64,000 nucleotides of DNA from a gamma proteobacterium symbiont of Ctena orbiculata (GCA_003094535.1 NATV01000116.1:1-64000), one strand, 5' to 3'. Shown: positions 10,908-24,572, counted from the first letter of the stretch. Program-made: numbers and translations. The notes: generated by a model from the sequence alone, not told the origin.

Positions 10908-11842
10908 ACGGAAATGGACTGTCAGCAGCCTATGGCAGGGTCGCCGTATTGATGGGCGGTCAGTCTGCGGAACGCGAGGTATCGCTGAAGAGCGGTCGTG
11001 CGGTTTTGGATGCGCTGCTGACGAGAGGCATAGAGGCCGAAGCGGTGGATGTCGATGATGATGTGCTGGTTCGCCTCGCTGCCGGTAGTTATGAACGGGC
11101 ATATATCATTCTCCACGGCCGTGGCGGCGAGGACGGGGTTATCCAGGGCGCGCTGCAGCGGATCGGCATGCCCTACACCGGCAGCGGCGTGCTTGGATCG
11201 GCCCTGGCCATGGATAAATACCGTACCAAGGCGGTATGGCGCGGTGTGGGCATACCCACACCCGAATCGGTACTGATCGTGGATGAAGGCGACCTGGATA
11301 TGGCCGCAGCGCTCGGTTTCCCGCTGATGGTAAAACCGATATGCGAGGGTTCGAGCATCGGTATGAACAAGGTCGAGAACAGAACCCAACTGCACCGGGC
11401 CTGGGAACAGGCGAGGGTGTACGACTACCTGGTGCTGGCGGAGCGTTGGATCGTCGGCGAGGAGTACACAACCAGCATCCTGCAGGGGGAGGCGCTGCCG
11501 ATGATCCGGCTCGAGACGCCCCACCTCTTCTATGACTACGAGGCGAAATATTCGGCGGATACCACGAGTTATCACTGCCCCTGCGGTCTTGATGCGGCAC
11601 AGGAGTCCGATCTGCAGGCGCTCTGCCTGAAGGCATTCGATGCCGTCGGCGCCAGCGGCTGGGGTCGCGTCGATCTGATGCTTGACGAGCAGCGCCAGCC
11701 CTGGCTGATCGAGGTCAACACGGTTCCCGGAATGACCGATCACAGCCTGGTGCCGATGGCGGCCAGGGTGGCCGGCATCGAGTTCGATGAGTTGGTGGAG
11801 CGTGTCCTTGCCACCAGTCTCGGGAGGGATGGCGATGAGTAG
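10904..11842 (+). CDS. ddlB: D-alanine--D-alanine ligase
   Basis: VLMGGQSAEREVSLKSG, HGRGGEDG, EVNTVPGMTDHSLVPMAA. Confidence 0.95.
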   Translation: MNGNGLSAAYGRVAVLMGGQSAEREVSLKSGRAVLDALLTRGIEAEAVDVDDDVLVRLAAGSYERAYIILHGRGGEDGVIQGALQRIGMPYTGSGVLGSALAMDKYRTKAVWRGVGIPTPESVLIVDEGDLDMAAALGFPLMVKPICEGSSIGMNKVENRTQLHRAWEQARVYDYLVLAERWIVGEEYTTSILQGEALPMIRLETPHLFYDYEAKYSADTTSYHCPCGLDAAQESDLQALCLKAFDAVGASGWGRVDLMLDEQRQPWLIEVNTVPGMTDHSLVPMAARVAGIEFDELVERVLATSLGRDGDE

Positions 11843-12638
11843 CAATCGCAGGGCACGGACCGTACAGCCCACACCTCGCCCGGCATTGCTTGATAGCGCC
11901 AGAGTGACGCCGCTGCTGTTTATTCTGTTGCTGAGTCTGCTGATCGGCTGGGGCGTCACTCTGTTGCTCGATCCCCTGAACATGCCGGTGCGGGTGGTCA
12001 GTGTCGATGGAGAGATCAAGCATCTCGACAGGGAAGGACTGGAACAGACCGTCGCCCAAGCGGTGAGCGGCAATTTCTTCAGCGTCGATCTGGTTCGAAT
12101 ACGCCGCAAGATAGAGCAGCTGCCCTGGGTAAAAAGCGCCAGTGTGCGCCGGGTATGGCCCGATACCCTGGCGGTCAGGGTCATAGAACAGCTACCGCTG
12201 GCCTACTGGGGGGCGGATGCCATGGTGAATCATCAGGGTGAGGTGTTCAAACCGCAGCGGCTGCCGCGGCTGCAGGGTCTGGTCACCCTGGCGGGCGAGG
12301 AGGCGCAGGCGAAGAGGATTACCAAGGGGTATCTGAGGATGCGCACCCTGCTTGAGACAGCGGGTCTTGCCTTGAGGCGCCTCCGGGTCGATGCACGACA
12401 CTCTTGGCAAATCGAGACCGAGGGGGGGTTGCTGCTCGATCTAGGCAGGCGGGACGTAATGCCCAGATTGAGCCGTTTCGTACAGCTCTACCCCTTTCTC
12501 AAAGAACGCGTTGACGCCTCGCTGGAGCGCGTGGATCTACGCTACACCAACGGTTTTTCGGTCTACTGGCAAACCAATACAGAACAGCAATCACAAATGG
12601 ATAGCCCATCCAGTGGGGCTAGGATAGCGGGTAAGTGA
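11829..12638 (+). CDS. ftsQ: Cell division protein FtsQ
   Basis: One N-terminal TM, POTRA-like segment (LPWVKSASVRRVWPDTLAVRVIEQLPLAYWG); between ddl and ftsA; start 11829 or 11835. Confidence 0.9.
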   Translation: MAMSSNRRARTVQPTPRPALLDSARVTPLLFILLLSLLIGWGVTLLLDPLNMPVRVVSVDGEIKHLDREGLEQTVAQAVSGNFFSVDLVRIRRKIEQLPWVKSASVRRVWPDTLAVRVIEQLPLAYWGADAMVNHQGEVFKPQRLPRLQGLVTLAGEEAQAKRITKGYLRMRTLLETAGLALRRLRVDARHSWQIETEGGLLLDLGRRDVMPRLSRFVQLYPFLKERVDASLERVDLRYTNGFSVYWQTNTEQQSQMDSPSSGARIAGK

Positions 12639-13874
12639 ATGACTAAGCGAAGTGAGAAAAATCTCATCATCGGTCTTGATATCGGCACCTCCAAGGTTGT
12701 GGCGATCGTCGGTGAAATCAAAGCAGATGGTGGCATCGAAATCATCGGTATCGGTTCCCATCCCTCCCGTGGCCTGAAGAAGGGAGTCGTGGTGAATATC
12801 GAGTCCACGGTGCAGTCGATACAGCGTGCGGTTGAAGAGGCGGAACTGATGGCGGGATGCGAGATCCACTCGGTCTATGCCGGCATCGCCGGCAGCCATA
12901 TCCGCAGCCTCAACTCCCATGGCATCGTCGCGATCAGGGACAAGGAGGTGACCCACGGCGATGTGGAACGGGTCATCGATGCCGCCCGTGCAGTGGCGAT
13001 TCCCGCGGATCAGAAGATCCTCCACATCCTGCCCCAGGAGTTCATCATCGATGAGCAGGAGGGGATACGCGAACCCAGCGGCATGTCGGGGGTACGCCTC
13101 GAGGCGAGGGTGCATATGGTCACCGGCGCGGTGAGCGCGGCGCAGAATATCGTCAAGTGTATCCGCCGCTGCGGTCTCGAGGCGGATGACCTGATCCTGG
13201 AACAGCTCGCCTCCAGCCACTCGGTACTCAGCGATGATGAGAAGGAGCTCGGCGTCTGTCTGGTGGATATAGGCGGCGGCACCACCGATATCGCGGTCTT
13301 TACCGGCGGTGCGATCCGCCACACCGCAGTGATACCCATTGCCGGCGATCAAGTGACCAACGATATCGCTGTGGCGATGCGTACCCCGACCCAGCACGCT
13401 GAAGAGATCAAGATGAAATATGCCTGCGCACTCACCCAGCTGGCGACCAGTGATGAGACCATTGAGGTTCCCAGCATCGGTGAACGTCCGCCGCGCAGGC
13501 TCTCCCGTCAGACCCTGGCTGAAGTGGTGGAGCCAAGATATGAAGAGCTGATGACCCTGATCCAGGCGGAGTTGCGACGCAGCGGGTTCGAGGATGTCAT
13601 CGCCGGCGGTGTGGTGCTGACCGGCGGCAGTTCAAAGATGGAGGGGGTTATCGATCTGGCTGAGGAGGTGTTTCACATGCCGGTGAGGCTCGGGGTGCCG
13701 CAATACATCAGCGGACTCTCCGACGTGGTGCGCAATCCCATCTACTCGACCGGTGTGGGCTTGCTGTTGTTCGGTTTGCGAAATCGTACCCAGGGTGGGC
13801 ACGAATTGGCCAACGAAGGTGGCCTGAAGGCAATTTGGGAAAGGATGAAACATTGGTTTCAAGGCAATTTTTGA
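12639..13874 (+). CDS. ftsA: Cell division protein FtsA
   Basis: LIIGLDIGTSKVVAIVGE, DIGGGTTDIAVF, VVLTGGSSKMEG. Confidence 0.96.
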   Translation: MTKRSEKNLIIGLDIGTSKVVAIVGEIKADGGIEIIGIGSHPSRGLKKGVVVNIESTVQSIQRAVEEAELMAGCEIHSVYAGIAGSHIRSLNSHGIVAIRDKEVTHGDVERVIDAARAVAIPADQKILHILPQEFIIDEQEGIREPSGMSGVRLEARVHMVTGAVSAAQNIVKCIRRCGLEADDLILEQLASSHSVLSDDEKELGVCLVDIGGGTTDIAVFTGGAIRHTAVIPIAGDQVTNDIAVAMRTPTQHAEEIKMKYACALTQLATSDETIEVPSIGERPPRRLSRQTLAEVVEPRYEELMTLIQAELRRSGFEDVIAGGVVLTGGSSKMEGVIDLAEEVFHMPVRLGVPQYISGLSDVVRNPIYSTGVGLLLFGLRNRTQGGHELANEGGLKAIWERMKHWFQGNF

Positions 13875-13964
13875 AGCTTTTTTTGGGTGGGTATCCCAGA
13901 GGGGTGCCGCGAATGATGAATCTTTATTTTGTTCTGTTGGGCGCGACAGATAGAGGAGGTAGAC

Positions 13965-15143
13965 ATGTTTGAACTGATGGATACGCACAGCCAGAATGCT
14001 GTGATCAAAGTGATCGGAGTGGGCGGAGGCGGCGGTAATGCCGTCAGCCATATGTTGTCGGGTGATATCGAAGGCGTAGATTTCATCTGTGCCAATACCG
14101 ATGCCCAGGCACTGCGCAACAGTGAGGTGCGAACCCAGCTGCAGCTCGGCTCCGATATCACCAAAGGGCTCGGTGCCGGGGCGAATCCCGATATTGGCAG
14201 GCAGGCCGCGATGGATGATCGTGACCGCATCGAAGAGGTATTGACCGGTGCCGACATGGTATTTATCACCGCCGGCATGGGGGGCGGAACAGGCACCGGG
14301 GCTGCGCCCGTGGTTGCCCAGGTTGCCAAGGATCTGGGTATTCTGACCGTTGCGGTGGTCACCAAACCCTTCGGGTTCGAGGGCGGCAAGCGGATGAAGA
14401 TTGCCGAAAAGGGTATGGAGGAGCTGGGGGTTCATACCGATTCGCTGATCACTATTCCCAATGAGAAGCTGCTGGCGGTGCTGGGGAAGGATATGAGCCT
14501 GCTGAATGCCTTCAAGGCGGCAAACGATGTCCTGCTGCACGCCGTGCAGGGAATTGCGGAACTGATTACCCGTCCGGGACTGATCAATGTCGACTTTGCG
14601 GATGTTCGCACCGTGATGTCCGAGATGGGCGCGGCGATGATGGGATCGGGTGAGGCCTCGGGCGACAACCGGGCCCGGGAAGCGGCGGAGCGGGCGATTC
14701 GCAGTCCGCTGTTGGAGGATGTCAACCTGGCCGGCGCCAAAGGTATTCTGGTCAATATCACCGCAGGCATGAACCTGGCGATCGGCGAATTCGACGAGGT
14801 TGGCAACACGGTACGGGAGTTTGCCGATGATGATGCCACCGTGGTGGTGGGGACGGTCATCGATCCGGACATGCAGAACGATATGCGGGTGACCGTGGTC
14901 GCCACCGGCCTTGGCGAGCGCATCAAGGCGGAACTGCCCAGGGCAACGAATGTGGAGGAGATCGCCCCCGTTAAGCTGGTCGATGCGGAAGACCCGCAAG
15001 CGGTGCCGGATGACTACCGGGAGTTGGATCGGCCTACAGTGTTGCGAAATGGACAGACCAATCGTCCATCCGCCGCTGCCACCGCCGATGGCAACCTGGA
15101 TTATCTGGATATCCCGGCTTTTCTGCGTCGCCAGGCCGATTAA
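13965..15143 (+). CDS. ftsZ: Cell division GTPase FtsZ
   Basis: [23 protein letters not shown] tubulin signature; RBS GGAGG before ATG 13965. Confidence 0.98.
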   Translation: MFELMDTHSQNAVIKVIGVGGGGGNAVSHMLSGDIEGVDFICANTDAQALRNSEVRTQLQLGSDITKGLGAGANPDIGRQAAMDDRDRIEEVLTGADMVFITAGMGGGTGTGAAPVVAQVAKDLGILTVAVVTKPFGFEGGKRMKIAEKGMEELGVHTDSLITIPNEKLLAVLGKDMSLLNAFKAANDVLLHAVQGIAELITRPGLINVDFADVRTVMSEMGAAMMGSGEASGDNRAREAAERAIRSPLLEDVNLAGAKGILVNITAGMNLAIGEFDEVGNTVREFADDDATVVVGTVIDPDMQNDMRVTVVATGLGERIKAELPRATNVEEIAPVKLVDAEDPQAVPDDYRELDRPTVLRNGQTNRPSAAATADGNLDYLDIPAFLRRQAD

Positions 15144-15379
15144 GCCCTTCACAAATGGCGTTATTGGGCCTAGGATTTAGAGTTAGATAGTTGCAGAAAG
15201 ACAACATGTTGCATTTTTCGTTTCCAGAGAGCGATCAGTTGGTGTAGAATCGGCAACCTGATCATTTTTTGGTCACGGGCAGCATGTGCTGGCTGGCTAT
15301 TTCTAGAACCAGGCTCTTGTGTTAGCATGCGCGGTTTTTGGGCCTTTTGGGCGATTCACAGCTTAGGAGCTGAAAGTCG

Positions 15380-16297
15380 ATGATTTGGCAACGTACGTTG
15401 AAGAACGTTATACGCGCCACGGGAGTGGGATTGCATACAGGGGAGAAAGTCTATCTCACCCTGCGACCTGCGGCTCCGGATACCGGGATCGTTTTCAGAC
15501 GTGTCGACCTCGAGCCGCCGGTCGAAATACGCGCCTGTGCAGAAAATGTGGGTGACACCAGACTCTCGAGCACGCTGGTGCAGGAGGGTGTGCGGGTCTC
15601 CACGGTTGAGCACCTGCTCTCCGCCTTCGCCGGACTCGGAATCGACAACGCCTATGTCGATGTCAGTGCCGCCGAGGTGCCGATCATGGACGGTAGCGCA
15701 GGCCCATTCGTATTCCTGTTGCAGTCCGCCGGGGTTGAAGAGCAGAACAAGGCGAAGCGGTTCATTCGCATCAAGCGCAAGGTCGAGGTGGAAGAGGGGG
15801 ACAAACGCGCCTGTTTCGAACCCTTCGACGGATTCAAGGTCTCCTTCACCATCGATTTCGATCATCCCGCTTTCAAGGAACGCTCCCAGTTTGCCACCGT
15901 TGATTTCTCCTCCACCTCGTTCGTGAGAGAGGTCAGTCGCGCCCGTACTTTCGGTTTTCTACGAGATATCGAGATGTTACGGCAGAAAGAGTTGGCCCTG
16001 GGCGGGAGTCTCGACAACGCCGTGGTGGTCGACGACTACCGAGTGATGAATGATGACGGATTGCGTTATGAAGACGAATTCGTTAAACACAAGATTCTCG
16101 ATGCCATCGGTGATCTCTATCTTCTTGGCCACAGCCTGATCGGTGCCTTCAATGGCCATAAATCGGGCCATGCCCTGAACAACCGTCTCCTGAGAGAGCT
16201 GATCAACCAGCAGGATGCCTGGGAGGAGATCACCTTCGATGAGCCTGAAGACGCGCCGATCTCCTATATGAAACCGGTCCATCTGACTATCTCCTGA
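15380..16297 (+). CDS. lpxC: UDP-3-O-acyl-GlcNAc deacetylase LpxC
   Basis: [34 protein letters not shown] motifs. Confidence 0.97.
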   Translation: MIWQRTLKNVIRATGVGLHTGEKVYLTLRPAAPDTGIVFRRVDLEPPVEIRACAENVGDTRLSSTLVQEGVRVSTVEHLLSAFAGLGIDNAYVDVSAAEVPIMDGSAGPFVFLLQSAGVEEQNKAKRFIRIKRKVEVEEGDKRACFEPFDGFKVSFTIDFDHPAFKERSQFATVDFSSTSFVREVSRARTFGFLRDIEMLRQKELALGGSLDNAVVVDDYRVMNDDGLRYEDEFVKHKILDAIGDLYLLGHSLIGAFNGHKSGHALNNRLLRELINQQDAWEEITFDEPEDAPISYMKPVHLTIS

Positions 16298-16327
16298 TTT
16301 GCTAGAACGATCTACTTCTCACTATTC

Positions 16328-16352
16328 GGGCTGTCTGCGGACGGCCCTTTTT
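16328..16352 (+). terminator. Rho-independent terminator after lpxC
   Basis: GGGCTGT-ctgcgg-ACGGCCC stem followed by TTTTT. Confidence 0.8.
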
Positions 16353-16377
16353 ATTGCAGCCAGCCCAGTCTTTACAG

Positions 16378-16404
16378 ACAAAAAAACCCCGGCACAGGCC
16401 GGGG
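16378..16404 (-). terminator. Rho-independent terminator of the PEP-CTERM gene
   Basis: CCCCGGC-acag-GCCGGGG stem with A7 on + strand (U7 on minus transcript), just 3' of the minus-strand CDS. Confidence 0.8.
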
Positions 16405-16431
16405 CTTCTATTAGCCTGAGCTTGTCTCAGT

Positions 16432-16998
16432 TTAAGCTTTGGATTTGCGCATGCGAGTGGCGCCCAAGCCAATGATACCCGCACCCAGCAGGAGAAGCGT
16501 CGATGGCTCTGGCACACTGGCGGAGGGTGCGTCATCACCCCACGCAAGATAGGAACCTTCGCCGAAGACATGGTCTGGATTTACAAAGAAATCGTTAAAG
16601 CTGTCTGAAAGTGTGATTTGCCAGGTGTCACCCGGAAAGATGAAGGGATCAACAACGCTGACGCTGCCTGAGCATGAGAAGGCACCGCTGCTATTGCCAA
16701 ACCCGCAGTCTCCACTGCCAGAAATATGGACGGTATTGCCAGGATTGCCTATCCAGAAGTTGTAGAGCGAAATGTTTGTCTCACTTCCCCAGGACGGTGA
16801 ATAGTGAAACAGATTGAGTGAATAATGGATATCGAAATCATCTAGAAGATACTCGTCGTCCTGTACATAGATGACAGTGGGGGATCCGCCATCAACCCCG
16901 ACGCCGGAAAGGTTAACGAATACAGCATTGGAGGCTGTGGGTAGGGCGAGAACCGCAAAAGCGGTCAAACCCATGATGAATTGTTTGATTTTCTTCAT
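16432..16998 (-). CDS. PEP-CTERM sorting-domain protein, secreted
   Basis: Signal peptide MKKIKQFIMGLTAFAVLALPTASNA; C-terminal VPEPSTLLLLGAGIIGLGATRMRKSKA tripartite PEP-CTERM signal. Confidence 0.92.
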   Translation of the reverse strand: MKKIKQFIMGLTAFAVLALPTASNAVFVNLSGVGVDGGSPTVIYVQDDEYLLDDFDIHYSLNLFHYSPSWGSETNISLYNFWIGNPGNTVHISGSGDCGFGNSSGAFSCSGSVSVVDPFIFPGDTWQITLSDSFNDFFVNPDHVFGEGSYLAWGDDAPSASVPEPSTLLLLGAGIIGLGATRMRKSKA

Positions 16999-17268
16999 AG
17001 TGTATCGATCCGAAATTATGTGTCTGTTGATTGGTTAATTACAGAGTGATTCGATAAAGCCAATCTGCACACTGACATACGCAATTAGCGGGCCATGTTT
17101 GCTAAGTAAATGAATATGAAGAATATTTTATAAAACACTGTTTATATGCGGATTTGATTTGTAAAGCCAATCGACAGAATTTTAAGCCGTTTCTGTTTGT
17201 TTCCTGCAGCAGAGGGTATTCCTGGTCTTTAATGGGGAACGTTGTCGACAAGGGTGGCAGGACTGATT

Positions 17269-17703
17269 CTAAAGTTGCTTTGAATGCCGACTTAGTCGGA
17301 GCAATGCATCGCGCAGGAGCGGATCTTCTATGGTTTTCGCCAATTGTCGCATCTGCCTGCCAACTTCCTGGCTGAGTACCGGTTGATCTCCCTCCTTGAT
17401 GCGGGCCGCTCTCTTCGATTCATCGGGTAGGATAGCAGTGCGTACCTTTGCTACTCGTATACCGCGTTGCTGTAGTTGGCGCTGGAGTTGAGGCATGAGG
17501 TAACGGAAGCGGCTCGCCCACACAGGCGATGCAACGAAAAGAGTGAGCCTGCCATGCTGCAGAACGGACGCCTTCAGTTGGGAATCGAGGGGTGTTGGCA
17601 GGAGCAGTTTCAACTGCTCATGGAGTGCCCTTTGTGACGCCAGCTGTTTCCCTAGTTTGCCGTGGATTGCACCCGAAGCAACGATTTTCGATACCCATTT
17701 CAT
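17269..17703 (-). CDS. dciA: DUF721/DciA-like protein (likely start MKWVSK)
   Basis: LTLFVASPVWASRFRYLMPQLQRQL resembles DUF721 core; position between lpxC and secA typical of gammaproteobacteria. Confidence 0.75.
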   Translation of the reverse strand: MKWVSKIVASGAIHGKLGKQLASQRALHEQLKLLLPTPLDSQLKASVLQHGRLTLFVASPVWASRFRYLMPQLQRQLQQRGIRVAKVRTAILPDESKRAARIKEGDQPVLSQEVGRQMRQLAKTIEDPLLRDALLRLSRHSKQL

Positions 17704-17821
17704 GGTGTGAGCATAAGAGAATAAAACGATAAAAAACATCACATTTTGTGGAGAAAGTGATAAAGTTCGTTACTTTGTGACCGACAATAGTTGTATATAG
17801 CTGCGAATTGGCTGTTTTTTT

Positions 17822-18757
17822 GTGATGAAAATCATATACTTACACGGAATTGGACAGGCTTGCGGCACAGTCATGCGCTGTCTGCGTCTATCCCTTTTCA
17901 CGAGTCTTGTCGCCATCATCGGACTCGGGTTGGTCTGGGTTGGTTACCAGATGGGGGTCAATGATACGGAATTCCCGGAGCATCAGCTGGTGACCAGTCT
18001 GAAGGATACATTCGCCAGGGAGCGTCAATTTCTCGAGGATGCCAAATCCGATACCCAGGGAGAGATCGATGCCCTGGCAATCCGCCTCGGCCAGCTTCAA
18101 TCGCAACTCCTGCGCCTGGATGCCCTTGGTGAACGCCTGGTCAATATCGGCGGGCTCGACAAGGGCGAGTTTAGCTTCGATGCACCGCCCGCATTGGGTG
18201 GTCCTGAGGTGATTCACTCGGTCAGCGGGCAATCCGCACTTCCTGAACTGCTGCAGGAGATGGAGCAGTTGGAACAGCTGATCGAGCATCGAGGTCAGCA
18301 GCTTACCCTTGTCGAGGATCTGATCATGAACTCCAATCTGGAGGAGTCGGTGCACCCCACGGGGCGGCCGGTGAAAAAGGGTTGGATCTCCTCCTACTAT
18401 GGCATGCGCAACGACCCCTTCAGCGGAAAACGCAGCATGCACAAAGGGATGGATTTTGCCGGAAAGGATGGATCCGAGGTGGTCGCGGTCGCCGCCGGTG
18501 TTGTCACCTGGTCTGGGGAGCGCTATGGCTACGGCAAGCTGATCGAGATCAATCACGGCAAGGGGTACATCACCCGATACGGGCATAATAAAGAGATCCT
18601 GGTGGAGGTCGGCGATCGCATCAAGCAGGGTCAGGTGATCGCCCGGATGGGTTCGACAGGTAGGTCCACCGGTCCCCATGTCCATTTTGAAGTGGTGCGC
18701 AACGGCAGGACCATTGATCCCACACGCTACATACTCACCAAGCGCAACCAGGGGTGA
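17822..18757 (+). CDS. M23 family metallopeptidase (LytM-like), membrane anchored
   Basis: One N-terminal TM, coiled coil, GMDFAGKDGSEVVAVAAGVV, GPHVHFEVVRNGR. Confidence 0.93.
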   Translation: MMKIIYLHGIGQACGTVMRCLRLSLFTSLVAIIGLGLVWVGYQMGVNDTEFPEHQLVTSLKDTFARERQFLEDAKSDTQGEIDALAIRLGQLQSQLLRLDALGERLVNIGGLDKGEFSFDAPPALGGPEVIHSVSGQSALPELLQEMEQLEQLIEHRGQQLTLVEDLIMNSNLEESVHPTGRPVKKGWISSYYGMRNDPFSGKRSMHKGMDFAGKDGSEVVAVAAGVVTWSGERYGYGKLIEINHGKGYITRYGHNKEILVEVGDRIKQGQVIARMGSTGRSTGPHVHFEVVRNGRTIDPTRYILTKRNQG

Positions 18758-18932
18758 ACCGAACCCGGCGCGTAAGGATAGTTCCCGCCAAGCCCAAATT
18801 TGATTGAATCGATTCCCGCGCTTGCTGTCAATCTGCCTGTGCGGGTGCAATCCTGCCAACCCCAACCTTCAGCAATTCCACCGCTTGCTGTATGATCCAC
18901 CAATTTCGTATTTGCGACGGAAACCCCGATTA

Positions 18933-21746
<2,814 letters not shown>

Positions 21747-21747
21747 T

Positions 21748-22950
21748 ATGAGTAGTGCTCGCAGCACCATCCCGGGGATACGGCTCGGTACCGCGGCGGC
21801 GGGCATCAAGTATGCGGACAGGGACGATCTTGTCGTCGTGGAGATGGCGCAAACTGCAACTTGCGCCGCGGTGTTTACCCGGAATGCCTTCTGTGCCGCC
21901 CCGGTGCAGTTGGCGAAACGCCATTTGACCCAGGAATCGCCCCGGTATCTGCTTATCAATTCAGGCAATGCCAACGCGGGCACCGGCCAGCAGGGGATGC
22001 AGGATGCCCTTGATAGCTGCCACGGCGTGGCGACCTCCGCAGGCTGCAAAGTGGAGCAGGTACTGCCGTTCTCCACCGGTGTGATCGGTGAAAACCTGCC
22101 CGTCGAAGCGATCCGCGGCGCTATACCCGGCGCCATGGGCAGTTTGAGCGGCGATGGCTGGGAAGCGGCTTCCCGCGCCATCATGACCACCGATACCCGG
22201 CCCAAGCTTAGGTCACGACAGTTTGAGTTTGAAGGTGTCCGGGTAGGGCTCTGCGGTATGGCCAAGGGAGCGGGCATGATCCGTCCCGACATGGCGACCA
22301 TGCTGGCCTTTCTGGCCACCGATCTGAGTATCTCTCAGGCGCTGCTCAGGGAGTGTCTGGCTAACGCGGTCAAGCCTTCGTTCAACAGCATCACCGTCGA
22401 TGGCGACACCTCCACCAATGATGCCTGCGTGTTGATGGCCAGTGGCGCATCCTCACTCGCGCCGGTGGTTGACAGGGATTCCCCCCTCTACCGGCAGCTT
22501 GAGCATGAAGTGACTGAACTCTGTATCGATCTGGCGCGGGAGATCGTCCGTGATGGCGAGGGGGCGACCAAGCTGGTGGAGATTCTGGTGCAGGGCGCAG
22601 CCGACGAAACCGAAGCACGGGATGTCGCCTATACCATTGCCCATTCGCCGCTGGTCAAGACCGCACTCTTCGCCTCCGATCCCAACTGGGGCAGGATACT
22701 GGCCGCGGTGGGGCGCGCGGGGCTGGACGACCTCGATATCGATCGGGTCGAGATCTGGCTTGACGATCTCTGCATCGTGCGCAACGGTGGCCGCGTGGCT
22801 GAATACACCGAGCAGGCGGGTCTGTCGGTGATGGGTCAGAAGGAGTTCACCATTCGAGTCGTGCTTGGACGGGGTGGTGAACAGGCGCAGATAGTTACCT
22901 GCGATCTCTCCTATGACTATGTCAAGATCAATGCTGAATACCGAACCTAG
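21748..22950 (+). CDS. argJ: Bifunctional glutamate N-acetyltransferase/amino-acid acetyltransferase ArgJ
   Basis: KGAGMIRPDMATMLAF cleavage/nucleophile region, DGDTSTNDACV; 2 nt after secA stop. Confidence 0.95.
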   Translation: MSSARSTIPGIRLGTAAAGIKYADRDDLVVVEMAQTATCAAVFTRNAFCAAPVQLAKRHLTQESPRYLLINSGNANAGTGQQGMQDALDSCHGVATSAGCKVEQVLPFSTGVIGENLPVEAIRGAIPGAMGSLSGDGWEAASRAIMTTDTRPKLRSRQFEFEGVRVGLCGMAKGAGMIRPDMATMLAFLATDLSISQALLRECLANAVKPSFNSITVDGDTSTNDACVLMASGASSLAPVVDRDSPLYRQLEHEVTELCIDLAREIVRDGEGATKLVEILVQGAADETEARDVAYTIAHSPLVKTALFASDPNWGRILAAVGRAGLDDLDIDRVEIWLDDLCIVRNGGRVAEYTEQAGLSVMGQKEFTIRVVLGRGGEQAQIVTCDLSYDYVKINAEYRT

Positions 22951-22967
22951 AAGCAGCTGACACTCAC

Positions 22968-23909
22968 ATGATCCATGTCGCCGCCGCTGCCATCTTCGAT
23001 GCCGAAGGTCGCGTCCTTGTCACCAGGCGGGCCGACCATCTGCATCAGGGGGGACTGTGGGAGTTTCCGGGCGGTAAACGTGAACCGGGAGAGTCGATAG
23101 AACAGGCGTTGGCAAGGGAGCTCGATGAGGAGCTCGGGATTCTGCCGCTTGCGTATGATCCCCTGATACGGATCAGGCACAGTTACGGCGATCGCCGGCT
23201 GCTGCTCGAATTTTTTCGTGTCACGCGATATCAGGGCAGGGCCAGAGGTCTCGAGGCGCAGCCGTTAAAGTGGCTGTTGCCAAGTGAGATGGATCCGCAC
23301 AGATTCCCTGCCGCCGATCGGCCTGTAATCACCGCTCTGCGGCTGCCGAGTCGCTATCTGATCACCGGAGAGAATGCCAAGCAAGCGAAAAGCTTCCTCA
23401 GGCGGTTGGATCGTTCCCTCGAACAGGGGGTGGGTATAGTACAGTTGCGTGCCCACGGCTTGGCGGACGAGGGCTACCGTGAGCTGTTGTCGGCCTCGCT
23501 GACGCGCTGCCGCCTTCAGGGTGCGAGATTGATCGTCAATCGTCCCCAGGGGGTGGTGGACTGGCTGGGCACAGCCGATGGCATCCACTTCACCGCACGT
23601 CAGCTGATGTCGCTCGGTTGTCGGCCTCCTGGGGCCGGCCTCTTGGGTGCCTCCTGCCACAGTCCCGAGGAGTTGATGCGGGCTGTGCAACTGCAGCTTG
23701 ACTACGCGCTGCTATCACCGGTCGAGAAGACCCCATCCCATCCTCAGGCCACTACCCTCGGCTGGAGGCGTTTTGCCGAGTGGGTGGACGAGGTCAACAT
23801 ACCGGTGTATGCCCTTGGCGGCATGCACCCCGATTCCTTGTCGCAGGCAAAACGTGCCGGGGCACAGGGGATTGCGGGAATTTCGACCTTTTGGGTCATC
23901 AATCCATAA
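22968..23909 (+). CDS. Nudix hydrolase (MutT-like) fused to thiamine-phosphate-synthase-like domain
   Basis: Nudix box GGKREPGESIEQALARELDEELGI; C-terminal ThiE-like LGASCHSPEEL...YALGGMHPDSLSQAKRAGAQGIAGISTFW. Confidence 0.9.
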   Translation: MIHVAAAAIFDAEGRVLVTRRADHLHQGGLWEFPGGKREPGESIEQALARELDEELGILPLAYDPLIRIRHSYGDRRLLLEFFRVTRYQGRARGLEAQPLKWLLPSEMDPHRFPAADRPVITALRLPSRYLITGENAKQAKSFLRRLDRSLEQGVGIVQLRAHGLADEGYRELLSASLTRCRLQGARLIVNRPQGVVDWLGTADGIHFTARQLMSLGCRPPGAGLLGASCHSPEELMRAVQLQLDYALLSPVEKTPSHPQATTLGWRRFAEWVDEVNIPVYALGGMHPDSLSQAKRAGAQGIAGISTFWVINP

Positions 23910-24291
23910 ATCCATACTCTTTTATCATCGACTGCACGATCTTCACCGCATCCGGTGATTTATCGAGGAATTCAAAACCCGAATCATAAAATGCGGTATT
24001 GATGTCTTTGTCACTCCAGCGGCAGATCGCGTTGAAAGTGACTGGCTTAAGTTCACCTTGCGGATCGGGCAGGCGAATTTCGAGTTGCATCTCTTCCCCC
24101 GTCGGTACAGCTTTTTCGCTTATCAGCATCAAACCTCCGGTATTGATGTCAACGACATGCCCGATGGGGATATTTTGATCGACCTGCCATACCCGGAGAT
24201 AGTAGATGAGATGGCGCCGCTTGACGGTGCGTCTGTCCGTGGGATGCAATGCATTTTCCCGGTTGTGCTGACTTGGCCTCTTCATGTACAT
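23899..24291 (-). CDS. PilZ domain protein (putative c-di-GMP receptor)
   Basis: DRRTVKRRHLIYYLRVW...GHVVDINTGGLMLISE resembles the PilZ RxxxR and (D/N)xSxxG motifs. Confidence 0.8.
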   Translation of the reverse strand: MYMKRPSQHNRENALHPTDRRTVKRRHLIYYLRVWQVDQNIPIGHVVDINTGGLMLISEKAVPTGEEMQLEIRLPDPQGELKPVTFNAICRWSDKDINTAFYDSGFEFLDKSPDAVKIVQSMIKEYGFMD

Positions 24292-24572
24292 CGCTTTTCG
24301 CCTTCGGTTGTGCGGGTGTTATGGATTTCGAGTTTGCAGGATGCCATTCACATGAATCTCCATTAAACAAGAGATCGGCTGATCGCCGCAAGAACTTAGG
24401 TTTTCCCTCATACCTCGATCAAGAATCCAATTAATAGCGAAATATCAATAGTATGCAGGATATAAAAAAAGAAGTTATTTCTTGTTATGATGGTATTCTA
24501 TTGACAAGGCCCCTATGGTTTCGGCGCTGGCCGGGTCTATTTGCATGGAGTTGCTGGTTCATTGAGAGAGGG

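Noticed and set aside
13632-15152. 506-aa minus-strand ORF antisense to ftsA/ftsZ
   Set aside because: Antisense shadow of FtsZ; low-complexity His/Gln/Arg-rich translation
17154-17375. 73-aa plus-strand ORF between the PEP-CTERM gene and dciA
   Set aside because: No RBS or family signal and overlaps the 3' end of dciA on the other strand
24058-24366. 102-aa plus-strand ORF opposite the PilZ gene
   Set aside because: Antisense to a recognisable PilZ domain; no independent support
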